A stretch of DNA of 64,000 nt from Stenopsyche tienmushanensis (GCA_008973525.1 WACJ01000083.1:806001-870000); one strand, 5' to 3'. Shown: positions 1 to 10,587, numbered from the stretch's first letter. A program made the numbers and translations. Notes: generated by a model not told the origin, from the sequence alone.

Positions 1-260
1 ATATTAACTTTTGTTTTTGTAAAAAAGTACGACGTTATTTATGCATCAACCTAATAAATTACTCTATTCCACTCGAATTCCGTGTTTCTTCGTCCTATCA
101 CTTCGCAAAAATTGATTATTTACTGCTCCCCAAATCATTGTAATACCATAAAAATTGGTGTCAGAAGTGGGATCCCGATGAGGATAAACTAGCCCAAGGA
201 GCAGCAGAGCAGCCCAAGGAAAAGTCGAGCAGTCCAAGGAGAATCAAACACTATATTTTA
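1..260 (+). mobile_element. LTR retrotransposon fragment: LTR end, primer-binding site, leader
   Basis: The end of an LTR is followed by TGGTGTCAGAAGTGGGAT at 156-173, which is complementary to the 3' end of an insect tRNA-Leu and so reads as a minus-strand primer-binding site. The leader behind it repeats an 'agcagYccaagga' unit about three times. The same LTR-end/PBS/leader arrangement recurs at 48.7-49.4 kb (minus) and 52.4-52.8 kb (plus), so it is a real family. The LTR end is AT-rather than CA-terminated, which fits Gypsy-type elements. No gag or pol reading frame follows, so the copy is a fragment. Confidence 0.75.
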
Positions 261-1071
261 ATGTATTAATTTTTCTCTCTTTATTTTTTGTCGTTTTTTC
301 CCTTTTATTGTTGTTTTTCGATTTGGCAGCACTTCAACCATGGGATGAATGATGATGATGATTCGGTTTTTCAACCTGGAACAAGTTTTGATATTCGGCC
401 GAGCAACAAGCAGTTTTATTTTTAATTGAAGATTGATATTTTAAATTGACTTTTTATTTAAGAAACATATTTATAATGCTTTGCAAAATGTCCAACTATT
501 AATATTTGTCATACTTACAGTACCGTCAATACTTAACGCTCGGTCGCCTCAACGAATCAGCATGAATTTGAGCAATAACATTTTTTATAATTTTAAATAC
601 GCATTACAAAGCAATCGTTCAATTATTGACGCACAATGGCGTTTCAAATAACAATCATAATCGACATTTTATAGCCGCGATTTATTTTTGTCGTTTTAAA
701 ATAGGCGAATCAATAGGAGAGCATGGACGATAAAAAAATGCTGCGGGCCAAAATGCGTTTTATTTGCGCAGGCGCCGCATCCGGCAGCTGTCAGTTGACG
801 TTTCAAACGTCATATGCATCTATTTAATTAGCCGCAAATTTTGATTTTCTTTCTGTGATATCGAATCGCAGACACAGAAACATCAACAAATCGACGTTTC
901 TGAAAACAGACTCGAGCTATTGGTCAATCGTTCGAGTGGAAATACGTAATCGAATTGTGGCAAAATCAGACTCATTCGAATGGAAGCCAGGCGTAATGTC
1001 GCTTCTTAGTATTGTATGACTCATTGTAGATTTGTTAATTCGGCCGTTCGATTAGCGTCAAGTGTATTTTC
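261..1071. other. Intergenic stretch, no gene recognised
   Basis: No reading frame of note on either strand. The stretch from about 700 is richer in CpG than the surroundings and holds a perfect 17-bp palindrome at 796-812 (TGACGTTTCAAACGTCA). It could be promoter DNA for the short open frame at 1143, but nothing proves this. Confidence 0.4.
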
Positions 1072-1244
1072 TATATAAATAATCGTCGAATAACAAACAC
1101 CTCTTGTTTGTTTCGGCCTTCAAAATAATACACCACGTGATCATGAGGCTTATCATAATTAGCGTCGTATTATATTTTTTATTTGATTTCAGCATTGAAC
1201 AACAATCGATTGGAGAAAAAATATTACTTCATAATAATGCTTGA
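1072..1244 (+). promoter_or_regulatory. Possible TATA promoter and short signal-peptide-like ORF
   Basis: A TATATAAAT box at 1072-1080 lies about 65 bp before an ATG at 1143, with an E-box CACGTG at 1134-1139 between them. The frame from 1143 runs 33 codons to a TGA at 1242-1244. Its product starts MRLIIISVVLYFLFDFS, which looks like a secretory signal peptide, followed by a short polar tail with no cysteines. It may be a first exon, a tiny secreted peptide or chance; short hydrophobic frames are common in AT-rich DNA. Confidence 0.2.
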
Positions 1245-1359
1245 CGTATTGATCCTAAATTTGCAAACATTTTATGTCCAGATTCTATGAGATGCTATGT
1301 TGAGATCCACGATACCAAATGTGTAACTTTTCTCATTGGTTTTTACTTTTTCTCAATTT

Positions 1360-2173
1360 CAGTGAATATTTCAACAACGATGAATGGGATTTTTGAGAGT
1401 CACAAACCAGAGATTATTCAGTTTTATATTAGTACCAAAGGTGGAGTTGATTCTTTGGATCAAAAATGCGCAAATTACTCGGTAGCCAGAAGATATCCAT
1501 GTGTATTTTTTTCAACAATATTGAATATTTGCTCCTCTAATGGATTTGTAGAAAAGCCCCAAATCCTGTAAAACGACTGAACTAGAAATGACTGAAAATG
1601 GGTTTGAATCAATTGCATCGTCTTTTATAATGTTTTCTATTCCAAATTGCATTATGCGAATGGAAAAAGGACCGGAAACAGTCTCAAAAACATAATAAAT
1701 GGTCCAATTTTATTTGTAAGATACATTCCATCTCAAATATTATATGTACTTGTTGTCAAAAAGTATAAACACTAAAACTTGTAATATCATCAGTTCCTGA
1801 GAAGAGGTTTTGATCTTCGTTATCATATTTTAGGTATAAGCCGACCTCGTGAGATTTTATTTTGTTATTTAGAGGATATGAGATGTATTATTGTTTATTT
1901 TTTGTTTGAGTTTTTTCAATAAAAACAACAAATTTACTTTTCAAATACACACCAATCAAAAAGTGTTAATAATTTATGTAAAACATGTTAATTTTTGAAG
2001 ATCCTAAAATTAAACTACAATAATTTTGTAAGAAATGTTTGTTTTATTTCACTCCCATCCATATTTATGCAAATAATACAAACATATGCTTGTAATAACT
2101 GATTTTCTGGTGTGGGTCAAATAAGACCCACGAAGCTTGCAATGTTGCCAAATATAGCGATACTAGTCAAGGG
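1360..2173 (+). mobile_element. piggyBac-like transposase remnant with right end
   Basis: The frame ending at 1571 carries the piggyBac (DDE_Tnp_1_7) block KPEIIQFYISTKGGVDSLDQ followed by a CANYSVARR stretch and a damaged 'FFSTILNI' segment. This is the region around the last catalytic aspartate of the family. Downstream, 'ctagtcaaggg' ends exactly at a TTAA (2174-2177), the target site used by piggyBac, and GTGGGTC/GACCCAC form an inverted repeat near 2115-2135. No matching left end was found, so the copy is 5'-truncated and dead. Confidence 0.75.
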
Positions 2174-2850
2174 TTAATAGCGCTTGTAAAATAATATGGA
2201 AATATCTATTTCGTCAGGGATAAATAGACAAAAAATTAAGTGCCTCACGAACTGTCGCTCATAATTGGCCTAGACGCTAGAGCAATACATGCTCATTTAT
2301 TTTCTTTCTTATTTATTTGATGATCCGGTAAAAATAGAGCTACATATACTTTTTGGGGTTTTTATTGACTGTTTGTACTGCACAAGAATCATCATATTTA
2401 CTTCCAACAACTAGCACCATTTTTTCTAATATAACGTCTAATTCATGCACATAATCAATGTTGTCTATTGTGAAGAATCACATAAACATCATCTTGATCT
2501 TGAAATTGAGTAAGTCACTGGTACACGAGACCCCCAAGGACGACTCGCAAAATGTTTTTCAGCAATTCGCTTTTTAAATAAATTCAACAAAAGTCATCAG
2601 AGCTGCCCATTGAATGATCATTTATGCGAAACTGAATCTATTTTTTGGGTCTATTTATGGTCAAAATGTCTTGTATACAATATTAACAGAAAATAACAAT
2701 TATATGTTGTGACAGCCCTGAACGAGAAATGCTCAAAACTCGCAAATGATCACGCAGGACAGCATGTTATGTCAAATAAAATTTTACGCAATTTCCACAA
2801 TAGTAGATATTGATCCGCCCCGCTCATGAAGAGTTAAAATCTTTAAAAAA
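1600..2850. other. Piggybac tail and non-coding DNA
   Basis: Apart from the piggyBac right end at 2173, the stretch up to the mariner copy at 2851 shows no coding potential or repeated family that I recognise. Base composition is strongly AT-rich. Confidence 0.4.
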
Positions 2851-3427
2851 CGAGGTATATCCCGAAAGTAAGTGTATTAAATTTTTATATATTTTTTATT
2901 CTATTCAATGCATCTGGTGAGCCGTGGCACAAGCTTACTTATGCCCTCCTAGAAGAACTCCCCCATCAGCTCTTTCCCCCACTTCAGAACCTCTTTGTGC
3001 ATCTGCTCGTCGTTTGAATACATGTGTTCTTTCAGGGAGGAGAAAATATGATAATCTGGAGGCGTTGAAGTCAGGGGAATACGAGGGGTGGTTCAAAACA
3101 ACCCAACGAAATAAGTCCAAGAGCGCCTTGTTGGCTATTCTTAGCACATTATTTTCATCAGCATACTCCTCCTTTTGTTTTCAATGCTTCTTTTGAGTTT
3201 TATTAGGGTCTCACAATATCGTTGTGCATTGATGATCTGAGGCAGAAATTCGACCAAAATGATTGATTTTTGTCCGAAATTGTGGTTTTTAATTTTTTTG
3301 GCAGATGGGGATTGGTGTGACGACTGTCTTTTTGACTCAGACGTGTGATAAACCACCCACTTTTTATCTCCAGTCACAATGGTTTTTAGTTTTTGTCACA
3401 GTACACTTACTTTCGGGATATGCCTCG
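2851..3427 (-). mobile_element. Mariner element with terminal inverted repeats, internally deleted
   Basis: The ends form a 26-bp inverted repeat with one mismatch: left 2851-2876 starts CGAGGTATATCCCGAAAGTA, right 3402-3427 is its complement. The minus strand carries transposase pieces in order. First comes TIVTGDKKWVVYHTSESKRQ with the first catalytic Asp of the DDD triad. Then, in another frame, come PPDYHIFSSLKEHM with the third Asp and the C-terminal EGISKLVPRLTRCIE motif. The middle, with the second Asp, is gone. At about 577 bp it is under half of a full mariner, so it is a defective copy that could only move with help in trans. The right end abuts TA, the mariner target. Confidence 0.88.
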
Positions 3428-3639
3428 TATATAGAGGTGTAGCCAAAATTCTAGTATGGTCGTGTATGTATGTTTAAAACAAAGCTACGCAACTCTCCAA
3501 ATGTTGAATAAAGAGAAGGGAATGACTCCACGAATATTTCCATCCATCTATGATAAATGTTGCTATCAATGATCTATCATGGTATTCACGCGAACTTTCC
3601 ATTACAAAAAGTGCGTGCAATAGTGCAGAAGAACTCACA

Positions 3640-4400
3640 TATCAGTCTTGGAGTAAAAATAGCCTTTTCTAATGTATTATCGATGCGATTTTATTCTAGC
3701 AAAAATAACACAATTTGATAACATTGTTATATAAATCGATCGCTGGGTTACACAATAATGCCACGGTCCGGCCTTTGCGAGCACATCTACAGAGACATGA
3801 CCTATCTTTGAGAAATTTTAACTCGATATAACCGGTGAGATAATGGCTTAAAATGATCTTGGATACAATCCGGAAACCGGCGATCAAGTCATCAACGCAA
3901 AATACCAAAATTGGGCCACGGGCACTTTCTTCTGGTAAACTACAAACAGTGCTAAAAGAACTTCGGCGATATTATTGCGCTTGAGGACAAATTTCTTGGC
4001 AAATTCATGGAATGAAATCGATTAGTATTATATATTTCCAACAAACATGAAGTCATGGAGTCGCCTGCAAAATTTATGGCATACTCTTTTTTGTGCAACT
4101 AAAACCAGAATTTATACTTGGAATGCTGTCTCGTTTAGCTACGGAGACATCATCTCCCTCTCCGTATGCAAGTCAGGAAAATGTTGTTGATAAAACCCAC
4201 AAATTTACCCAAAAACACGTACCTATTATCTATATTAAAGATTCACATTAGCCAACATTTAATCCTATTGAAAAGCATGTGGTTTCAAATCGCATGATAA
4301 TGTGGTAAATCAGTCACGCGATTTAATGACAATTGAATGCAATTTCCGAAAGCATTGTTATAGGGCTCGTTGCTATTTCAGAACCACAATCGATCAATCA
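3640..4400 (+). mobile_element. Possible Tc1-like transposase remnant
   Basis: Scattered pieces in different frames resemble Tc1-type transposase. There is an arginine-rich helix-turn-helix-like stretch around 3770-3810, a GPRALSSGKLQTVLKELRRY-like stretch near 3915-3975, and a FNPIEKHVV piece near 4257-4285 that resembles the family's 'SPDLNPIEnLW' block. Stops and frameshifts break it throughout and no terminal repeats were found. The assignment rests on short matches only. Confidence 0.35.
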
Positions 4401-5425
4401 AGTCGACACAGCCGCGATCGAAAGATCGATCGAATTTAGAGATAAATCACCGATCCGACAATGAGATATTTTTGGCACTTTAATCTCGAATTGCCCCCCT
4501 TCAACAGAACATGCTGCTGATATTGACAATGCACAAAATACACCAGGAAACGCACACATTCGATGCATTTGAAGCGGGCGCTTCCGGGCCACCGTTTTCA
4601 GGGGCAAAGAACAAAAAAGATGGCAATCGAGAATCGAAATGCTAAAAGGAAGGTCGAAATAATTTAATTTTGTAATGTATTAACCAATATTGTTTGGCGT
4701 CGTTGCTGATTCTTTCTGAATATTAAATAATCAATCAAGTTCCAGCGCTACAAATCTAGCCACATCTATCGAAGACTTAACCACATTGTATCTAATGTGG
4801 ATGACGTTTATTTAGCAATAATTAGCGTGAACTAATTGTAGACAAAAAATCAGCTTTGTACATTTTAAATCAATGCCGGTATATATGGCAGACTGTAACT
4901 TTCCTGATTTACATTGTATAAACACCGACTAAAACAAAAATTAGCAAATATAGCAATGGGTGCAAAATATCGATTGCCACCTCCCGTATGAATTAGATTA
5001 TATACAGAACAGACAGACATACATATCAATTTCACATTTATAAATCCCGCTATAAATTTGATTATTGTCAGTTGTGCAAGCGATTAAATGCTCTGATTGA
5101 TAGCACGATATGATTTATCCAAAAGATATATTTACTGGGGCATGTGACCGTGCGGTCACATATACAAGTAATATAAATTATTCGTCAATGATTGATTATT
5201 CCATCGATTATTTTCTTATGATTTTGTGTCAATGAAAATTGAGGTCCAGATGAAAATTGAATAGATGGAGTGATAATTCAATAATGATGCTGTTAGCACG
5301 TATTTACGCTCGTGCGCTTATGTGATGTTTGACTTAAATTTGTATATATAAAATGTCAATATTATTAACCTAATAGATACCGCGAATGATTGATTAAAAT
5401 TATGACAAAAACTCTTTAACAATTT
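4401..5425. other. Intergenic, one short dispersed repeat
   Basis: No gene seen. A unit of about 55 bp at 4891-4945 (gactgtaactttcctgattt...) recurs at 38979-39032 and 57971-58018 and is the only recognisable structure. Confidence 0.4.
4891..4945 (+). repeat. Short dispersed repeat, copy 1 of 3
   Basis: The core 'actttcctgatttacattgt' followed by 'ataaacaccgact' is nearly identical in three places in the window (also 38979-39032 and 57971-58018), all in the same orientation. It is probably the conserved end of a longer decayed element; function unknown. Confidence 0.6.
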
Positions 5426-5571
5426 GTAACCCAAATTTATCGACTAATGATGATAACCCAAATGAATCGATTTCAAGTGTATTGTTCATGTTTGCTTGAA
5501 GAAATTATCGAATATTGTGTGCTATCGACGGTGTTTATTTATTTATATACAAGCTTCATACACGTTGCGAA
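5426..5571 (+). repeat. R2 dispersed repeat, partial copy
   Basis: This carries the right half of the R2 family: 'taacccaaatttatcgacta', 'aatcgatttcaagtgtattg' and 'tgtttatttatttatataca' in the usual order. The family's left part (gaattccagtgattcagaaa...) is missing. Confidence 0.75.
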
Positions 5572-5659
5572 CTAGACAAAGATAAACGTCATCCGTATCT
5601 GGATGACAAATATTGCCTTCAGTAACGGTTTTTTGTTGTTGTTATAAACACTGATGTTT

Positions 5660-6000
5660 TGACATCAGGGAGCATTCATCTTCTTTTTCTTCTAATATAT
5701 AAAAATTAATATGGGCTTTGTTCATGTGAAATGCGCTGCCATACCGTTTATTGGATTGCAATAAAACTTCGTCCATTTATTGCTAAAGATTCCGCGAGTG
5801 ACATAAGCATAGTTTAATATATAAAAAAAATAATGTTTGTTTGTTCGTATTTAATGCGCTGCCATGCCGTTCATTCGATTGCGATAAAACTTTGCCAACT
5901 TATTGTTTGTACTTTCTCAAATAATATGGGTATAGTACAATTAGCTTACAGTAAATCTTATATATAAACATCAACGTTTGTTCATATTTATAATAAAACC
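5660..6000 (+). repeat. Cluster of 'ATGCGCTGCCATRCCGTTYA' repeat units
   Basis: Two closely spaced units (about 5695-5775 and 5825-5905) share a 5' 'tttgttcrtrttaaatgcgc' part and a 3' 'gattgcgataaaacttygyc' part. A third, partial unit lies near 5960-6000. A fourth copy lies inverted at 21888-22005. The units look like a decayed dispersed element, class unknown; a Helitron-type origin is possible but no hairpin end was identified. Confidence 0.6.
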
Positions 6001-6561
6001 CACAAAATAAAATTCCTTATTAAATAAGATAACTCTTTCAAATTTCAAACGATATTTTTAGATTTATTACTTATGTGGCAGCAACGCGCCGAGTACCAGA
6101 TAGTTAGATAGACACTAACGGTATATTATTCATTTTTTTTTTGCTTGTTGTAGTTAGATTATAATATCAACATTAACTTCTGCGACATCAAAACCTTAGA
6201 AGATATTGAGGGATGCATGCGACCCTCTAAAAAAAAGGGCTATTCCAGGTAGGCTGATATTTGTATGCACAAAGATTATTCGTATAGAAAAATGTGTGTA
6301 CAAATTTTAAGCTGCCATTTTGATTCGAAAGCTGATTTTTAGCGCAAGTTTTGATCCATTGATCGATTGTTGTAATAATATTTTATTTAAATATAATATT
6401 GGCGACATTTGTATAAAACATGTTAAATAAATAGATTTGAGTAAAAATAAAGTTTAACGTGTTTTTTTGTGCATAAAGTTGAAGCGATGAAACGCACCGA
6501 TGTGTGCGCACGGTATTTATAGGGTTAATATATGAGATAGATATATTGTAGTTGAACTTAC

Positions 6562-6643
6562 CATCTTCCCAGCCGTTCTCGTTGACGTTCAATCCAATGT
6601 TTTTTCCATCGGATATGATGTTCTGCTTCGAAACCTGGTCCAT
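6562..6643 (-). CDS. Candidate first coding exon, unknown gene
   Basis: An ATG at 6643 opens a frame reading MDQVSKQNIISDGKNIGLNV and then NENGWED, ending at a strong donor (GATG|GTAAGTT, intron from 6561). The exon is 82 bp and leaves one base in the split codon. The DNA just upstream (6700-7000) is unusually GC-rich for the window, as expected for a 5' region. No partner exon was found with certainty and I do not recognise the protein. Confidence 0.3.
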
Positions 6644-6858
6644 TTTTGAATAATTTGTTGATGTTCGAGTCTTTGTTTTAGACAACGTTGCAGAAGAGCA
6701 CCGATTGATTAACGATCACCTTTAGAAGCACGTAACATGACACAAGTTTGTTGAGTAAAATAAGAGAAGAAGACAGTGACGATGTGCCGCACCAGTGCGT
6801 GTACACCCACTACTGATGTTTTGCAATGCGAAGTGTTAAGCGGTGGTTCGTTGGTAGA

Positions 6859-6899
6859 GACGATGACGATGACGATGGCGATGGCAATGGCGATGTCGC
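6859..6899 (+). repeat. GATGAC/GATGGC microsatellite
   Basis: A run of imperfect six-base units (gacgatgacgatgacgatgg and cgatggcaatggcgatg) inside a GC-rich block at 6700-7000. It generates repetitive frames on both strands (Met-Thr/Met-Ala, Ile-Ala/Ile-Val) that look like proteins but follow from the repeat. Confidence 0.75.
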
Positions 6900-7269
6900 T
6901 GAGTGGTGCCACTCGTGCTGTCGGTGGCTCCGCGGCAACTGCCTTCACTGCTCTGACCTACACCACTAACTGCCAACCAACAACCATCATGGGTAACCAG
7001 AGAAAGTACGCCTATCTAACAACCATGTTATATGTACAATCATTATTTTCAGTCAGAAACAGCTGCATAGGAATGCTCATTGTGTACAAAACAGCATAAT
7101 ACAATCCGCTTTGTGAATTCCACAATAGCAATATTTTATATACCACCGGCGCAGGTATACATTACCAGAAGAAACACCATTATAGTAGTTCCCAATATAG
7201 CCTCTGGCTGCTAAGATGTTTTTCAAAATACTTATTTTGAAAAAAAATATAGTCATATACTTATATAGC

Positions 7270-7888
7270 TAACAAGTTAGAAATTCCACGAACATCCGTC
7301 CATAATCATCTGATAAAATTGGGCTACATCAATCGTTCAGATGTGTGGCTTCCTCATGAACTGACTGACTCAAATAAACTTCAGCGTATTTCAACATGCG
7401 ATCTTCTTCTCCGACGACATAATAGCCAACCTTTTTTGAAGAGACTTGTCACTGGAGATGAAAGTTGGATACTCTATGAGAATATCCAACGTAAACGGTC
7501 TTGGACGAAGGGTACAGAAGCTTTAACTGTAGCTAAACCTGGCCTACATCGAAAAAAAGTTTTGCTATGCATTTGGTGGGACTGGAAGGGGATAGTTTAT
7601 TATAAGCTACTTCAGCAAGGTGAAAAGATCAATTCAACTAAATATTGTTTCCAACTAGACAATCTAAAGGATGCAATTGCCAGAAAACGGCCAGAATTAG
7701 CGAACAGACGAGGCGTTGTTTCTCATCACGATAACGTCAGGCCTCATGTGTCTTTGCTCGTCAGAAATAAATTATTATCATTTGTCTGGGATGTCTTACC
7801 TCATCCTCCATATTCTCCGAACATTGCCCCTTCAGATTATTATTTATTTATTTCATTGAAAAAATATTTACGTGGATTTTTTTCTTAA
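7270..7888 (+). mobile_element. Mariner transposase, catalytic domain (truncated)
   Basis: An open frame of 189 codons encodes most of a mariner transposase. From the start it has LGYINRSDVWLPHEL (the linker motif WVPHEL of the family), VTGDESW (first catalytic Asp, D47), CIWWDWKGIVYY, SHHDNVRPH (second Asp, D138) and PYSPNIAPSDYYLF (third Asp, D173). D138 and D173 are 34 residues apart, the DD34D signature. It stops at LKKYLRGFFS, losing roughly the last 50 residues, and the N-terminal DNA-binding part is absent. Upstream codons back to about 7270 (ISTNKLEIPRTSVHNHL-like) extend the similarity in frame. No terminal repeats were seen, so the copy is immobile. Confidence 0.9.
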
Positions 7889-7935
7889 TATGAAAACGAA
7901 AGAAACTTATGGGACCCCCAAATACATATATGTAC

Positions 7936-7952
7936 TATATATATATATATAT
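7936..7952. repeat. (AT)n microsatellite
   Basis: A pure AT run of about 17 bases flanked by an inverted tac.../...gta context just after the mariner fragment. Confidence 0.7.
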
Positions 7953-8003
7953 GTAGTATGTACACAATAATTGGATTAATAGATTTGTCTGGTTATGTGT
8001 ATA

Positions 8004-8572
8004 CAATTGAGTTTGTTTTTATGCGATAGATCCACGGGGAGTCGCACATAAAAAAATCGCATAAAAAAAGACTTGAACTACATAGAAAACTGAGGGATCC
8101 ATTATTTTTAAAAACCGCATAACTTCAAATCATTATCGTCTTTTTTAAAATGTAATCGCTGATTAACCCCATAAAAAGGTAAGACATTGAGTTGTGTACG
8201 AATTCCAATGATTCAGAAAGAGGATTCTTACACGTTGAGCTCGGAGAAAGACAGAGATAGAGAGTGTATTTTGCGTGCATCGTACGATTGTATAGATCGT
8301 TAACCCAAATTTATCGACTAATAATGACATGTGAATGATATAATTGACGCTAGAAAATGCCCGAATATTGTGTGCTATCGATAGTGTTTATTTATTTAAA
8401 TACAAGTTTCATACGCGCTGCGACCGTCCTGACAGGTAAGTGGATTTGTACGTCATACAAATATAAGATCTATATAAAAATGGGAAATAGGTTCCATTAT
8501 ATTTGTAAACCGCATTAATTCAAAATCGCATAAAAAAGATCCGCATAAAAACAGACCCAAGCGTTTATAGTA
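8004..8572 (-). mobile_element. MITE copies (M1 family) interrupted by an R2 copy
   Basis: Sequence at 8004-8140 and again at 8470-8572 matches the 160-bp M1 element at 17936-18095 in opposite orientation. The left side starts 'tttgtttttatgcgatagat' and the right side ends 'cgcataaaaacagacccaag', the two M1 ends. Between them sits an R2 repeat (8165-8469). The piece 'ccgcataa.ttcaaa' is present on both sides, so this is either two truncated M1 copies or one copy with a local duplication around the insertion. Confidence 0.7.
8165..8469 (+). repeat. R2 dispersed repeat, nearly full-length copy
   Basis: It follows the family order: 'ggtaagacattgagttgtgt', 'gaattccaatgattcagaaa', the 'gagctcggagaaagacagag' purine-rich block, 'taacccaaatttatcgacta', then 'gtgtttatttatttaaatac' and 'gctgcgaccgtcctgacagg'. 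It has no reading frame and lies inside an M1 MITE nest. Confidence 0.85.
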
Positions 8573-8835
8573 TTTGAAAATTTTACATTTAATGAAAAAA
8601 TAATCTTATGTACTTAAAAAAATACACCGTTTAATTTGGAACAAAAAACATTTCACCTAGCATCCGATACTTTAACTTGAAATAAAAAAGAATTGATTTA
8701 CGGAACATGTTTGCGCGTAGTCACTATAACGGATATTATGGATTATTTATACAAAATGATTTAAATTCCGATAGAAGATCAAAGGTAAGACGAAGTGTTA
8801 TTGATTCAAAATCTTGCTATCATCTCTCTTGCTAT

Positions 8836-8883
8836 CTATCTCAGCTAAAAATAACAAATATTCTTTATTTTTAGCAGAGATAG
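8836..8883. repeat. Strong 19-bp stem hairpin
   Basis: The arms ctatctcagctaaaaataa (8836-8854) and ttatttttagcagagatag (8865-8883) pair with one mismatch around a 10-base loop. It could be a tiny foldback element or a transcribed hairpin; no second copy was seen in the window. Confidence 0.6.
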
Positions 8884-9059
8884 ACAACAGTAAAATAATG
8901 TCTTTCCGTTGAGAAACTCGAATAATCTACAGCTTTATAGCAGCAGAAATATTTTTGAATCAAAATTATGACAATGTGTCTCATTTATCAAATTTTGAAG
9001 AAATACCAGATCCAAAACACCCGCCGCCAATTGATGCGTTATCGATTTCGTATGTATAT

Positions 9060-9166
9060 ACAGAATAGAAATTTGTATAGGTGCAGTGGGGAATTATCAA
9101 CGACGTTGTTAGCATTCCTCGATCGTTTCACAAACAGCAATATAGCGCTCCTTAGCAGTCTAAGGG
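9060..9166 (+). mobile_element. Possible piggyBac-type right end
   Basis: The sequence 'caatatagcgctccttagca' followed by 'gtctaaggg' ends at a TTAA (9167-9170). This resembles the piggyBac right end at 2173 ('aaatatagcgatactagtca' then 'aggg' then TTAA). A preceding frame reads DNVSHLSNFEEIPDPKHPPP-like, which I do not recognise. No left end was found. Confidence 0.35.
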
Positions 9167-9170
9167 TTAA

Positions 9171-9785
9171 TAAATACATAATAAACATTCATAAAGTATC
9201 AAAATCAAAATTATATGTTGTGTCAGAAAGTCAGTCAGTTTTTTTGGTAGAATTTCGTATAGAATAACCGGAACATCCAGTGTTAAATTCTATACCCGAC
9301 CAAAAATAAGTCCACCGTATTTCTTAGTAATTTTGTGTCAAGGTACCCAACAATGAAATTCAATGGCATTGTAAAAAAACAATCGAATGATAAAATTCCA
9401 TGCATGATTTTAAAACGGTTGAAGAATCACTATAATTGCTATCCTGCAATGAATTTTGATATTCGACACCAATATACCAAGCATCCGCTTGGGGCGGCGT
9501 ATCTTCAGGGGCGGCATTCTAATCAAAAGCCGGACACAGATGTGGTTATGGGGTAAAACAATTAAGCTCGGGAATTGGCCGTTTCGTGTGTAAATTTCGA
9601 GTATATTATTGTTGTGAAAAAATTGCCCGAAGGGAAATATGAAGAGAAAATAAAACTGTTTGTGAAATTGCAGAAATACTTTCATTTTCGATACAATTTC
9701 ATTATAATTAACATGGCTTTGAACCGTTATTTTCTCATTTCGGTTTTGATTTTGGTTACGCTCCTAACATTTATATCGGTTCGAT
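9171..9785. other. No supported gene
   Basis: Overlapping short frames on both strands (for example plus-strand 9335-9556 and minus-strand 9410-9685) show no domain, no splice support and no repeat relationship that I recognise. Confidence 0.4.
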
Positions 9786-10306
9786 TAACGGGGTGGCAAA
9801 GCAGGCACCCGCCACGGGCGCAAATGGGTATAGGGCGCAAAACGCAGAATACCGACCCGTTCGAGAGTTCTACTTTACACGAATCAACACTGATTGACTC
9901 TGTCCTTTTTTATAAGATGCACTAAGTTGCCTAATCCCTCTATTCTTCGTTATTACTCAAACGTTGGGCTGACCCAGGCGGCATAAGCCCGCAATAAAAA
10001 ACAACAATATTTTCGACCGATTGTAAAATTTAAACAACCCTCAAACAGTCTTCTTCGGATAACTTCGTTTTGTAATGAGAATTTGTTCTGTAGACAAATT
10101 CAGGTGTGATGTCCGATCGCGGGGCGCTCATTCGTCAAATCAGCGATCCGAAAATCGGACCGATTGGTCACAGATCTTGTGGCCACTCCGTCCTCTTTTT
10201 GGGACTTTTTGCTGCACTTTATATGATCTGCACGATCACGGAAGTCCCCTCAGAGGCTAACTTACATATATGGCTCGCTCCAAATGAGGTCGCGAACGAG
10301 TCTAGA
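9786..10306 (+). repeat. F1 dispersed repeat, copy a (long)
   Basis: A near-complete copy of the most frequent repeat in the window. The order of landmarks is: GC-rich left end 'ggcaaagcaggcacccgcca' and 'gggcgcaaa'; 'gcgcaaaacgcagaatac'; a 'tgactctgtcc...tttataagat' TATA-like block; 'cttcgttattactcaaacgt'; an AATAAA-like stretch; 'cagtcttcttcgg'; a hairpin 'ccgaaaatcgg'; 'cactccgtcctctttt'; 'gatcacggaagtcccctcag'; and the terminal 'gaggtcgcgaacgagtctag'. No conserved protein is evident. See the F1 finding for its possible nature. Confidence 0.85.
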
Positions 10307-10389
10307 CCTGCGGACATGGATATTAACTTTAGGTTTTGCACCTTGTTGTGTTGTTGTACCAATGTTTTTTTTATATTTTTGTGGACTCC

Positions 10390-10572
10390 CGGTATTGGCT
10401 TCGTGGAGCCCAGTTTAAGAACGGCTGTTCTAGAGAGTCCTTATCAGAAAAATAAACATAGTCATCTTACATACACCAGGGAATTCTCCGTTTATTGTGA
10501 ATGTTTCTTCACACTGATGAAATTAGGGATGGGCTCGGAAAAATACGACGTTATTTATGCACCAACCTAATA
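10390..10572 (+). mobile_element. LTR-derived fragment
   Basis: The end of this stretch, 'tacgacgttatttatgcacc' then 'aacctaata', matches bases 29-56 of the window, which lie in the LTR next to the tRNA-Leu primer site. An 'aaataaacatag' poly(A)-like signal lies inside. It is joined directly to the F1 copy on its left and to R2 on its right. Confidence 0.5.
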
Positions 10573-10587
10573 TATTGTGTGATTATG

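Noticed and set aside
6709..7099. Frames of 79-107 codons on both strands at 6.7-7.1 kb
   Set aside because: Both are driven by the six-base microsatellite and a GC-rich block; the peptide repeats (MTMTMAMAMA, IAIAIVIVIV) have no domain.
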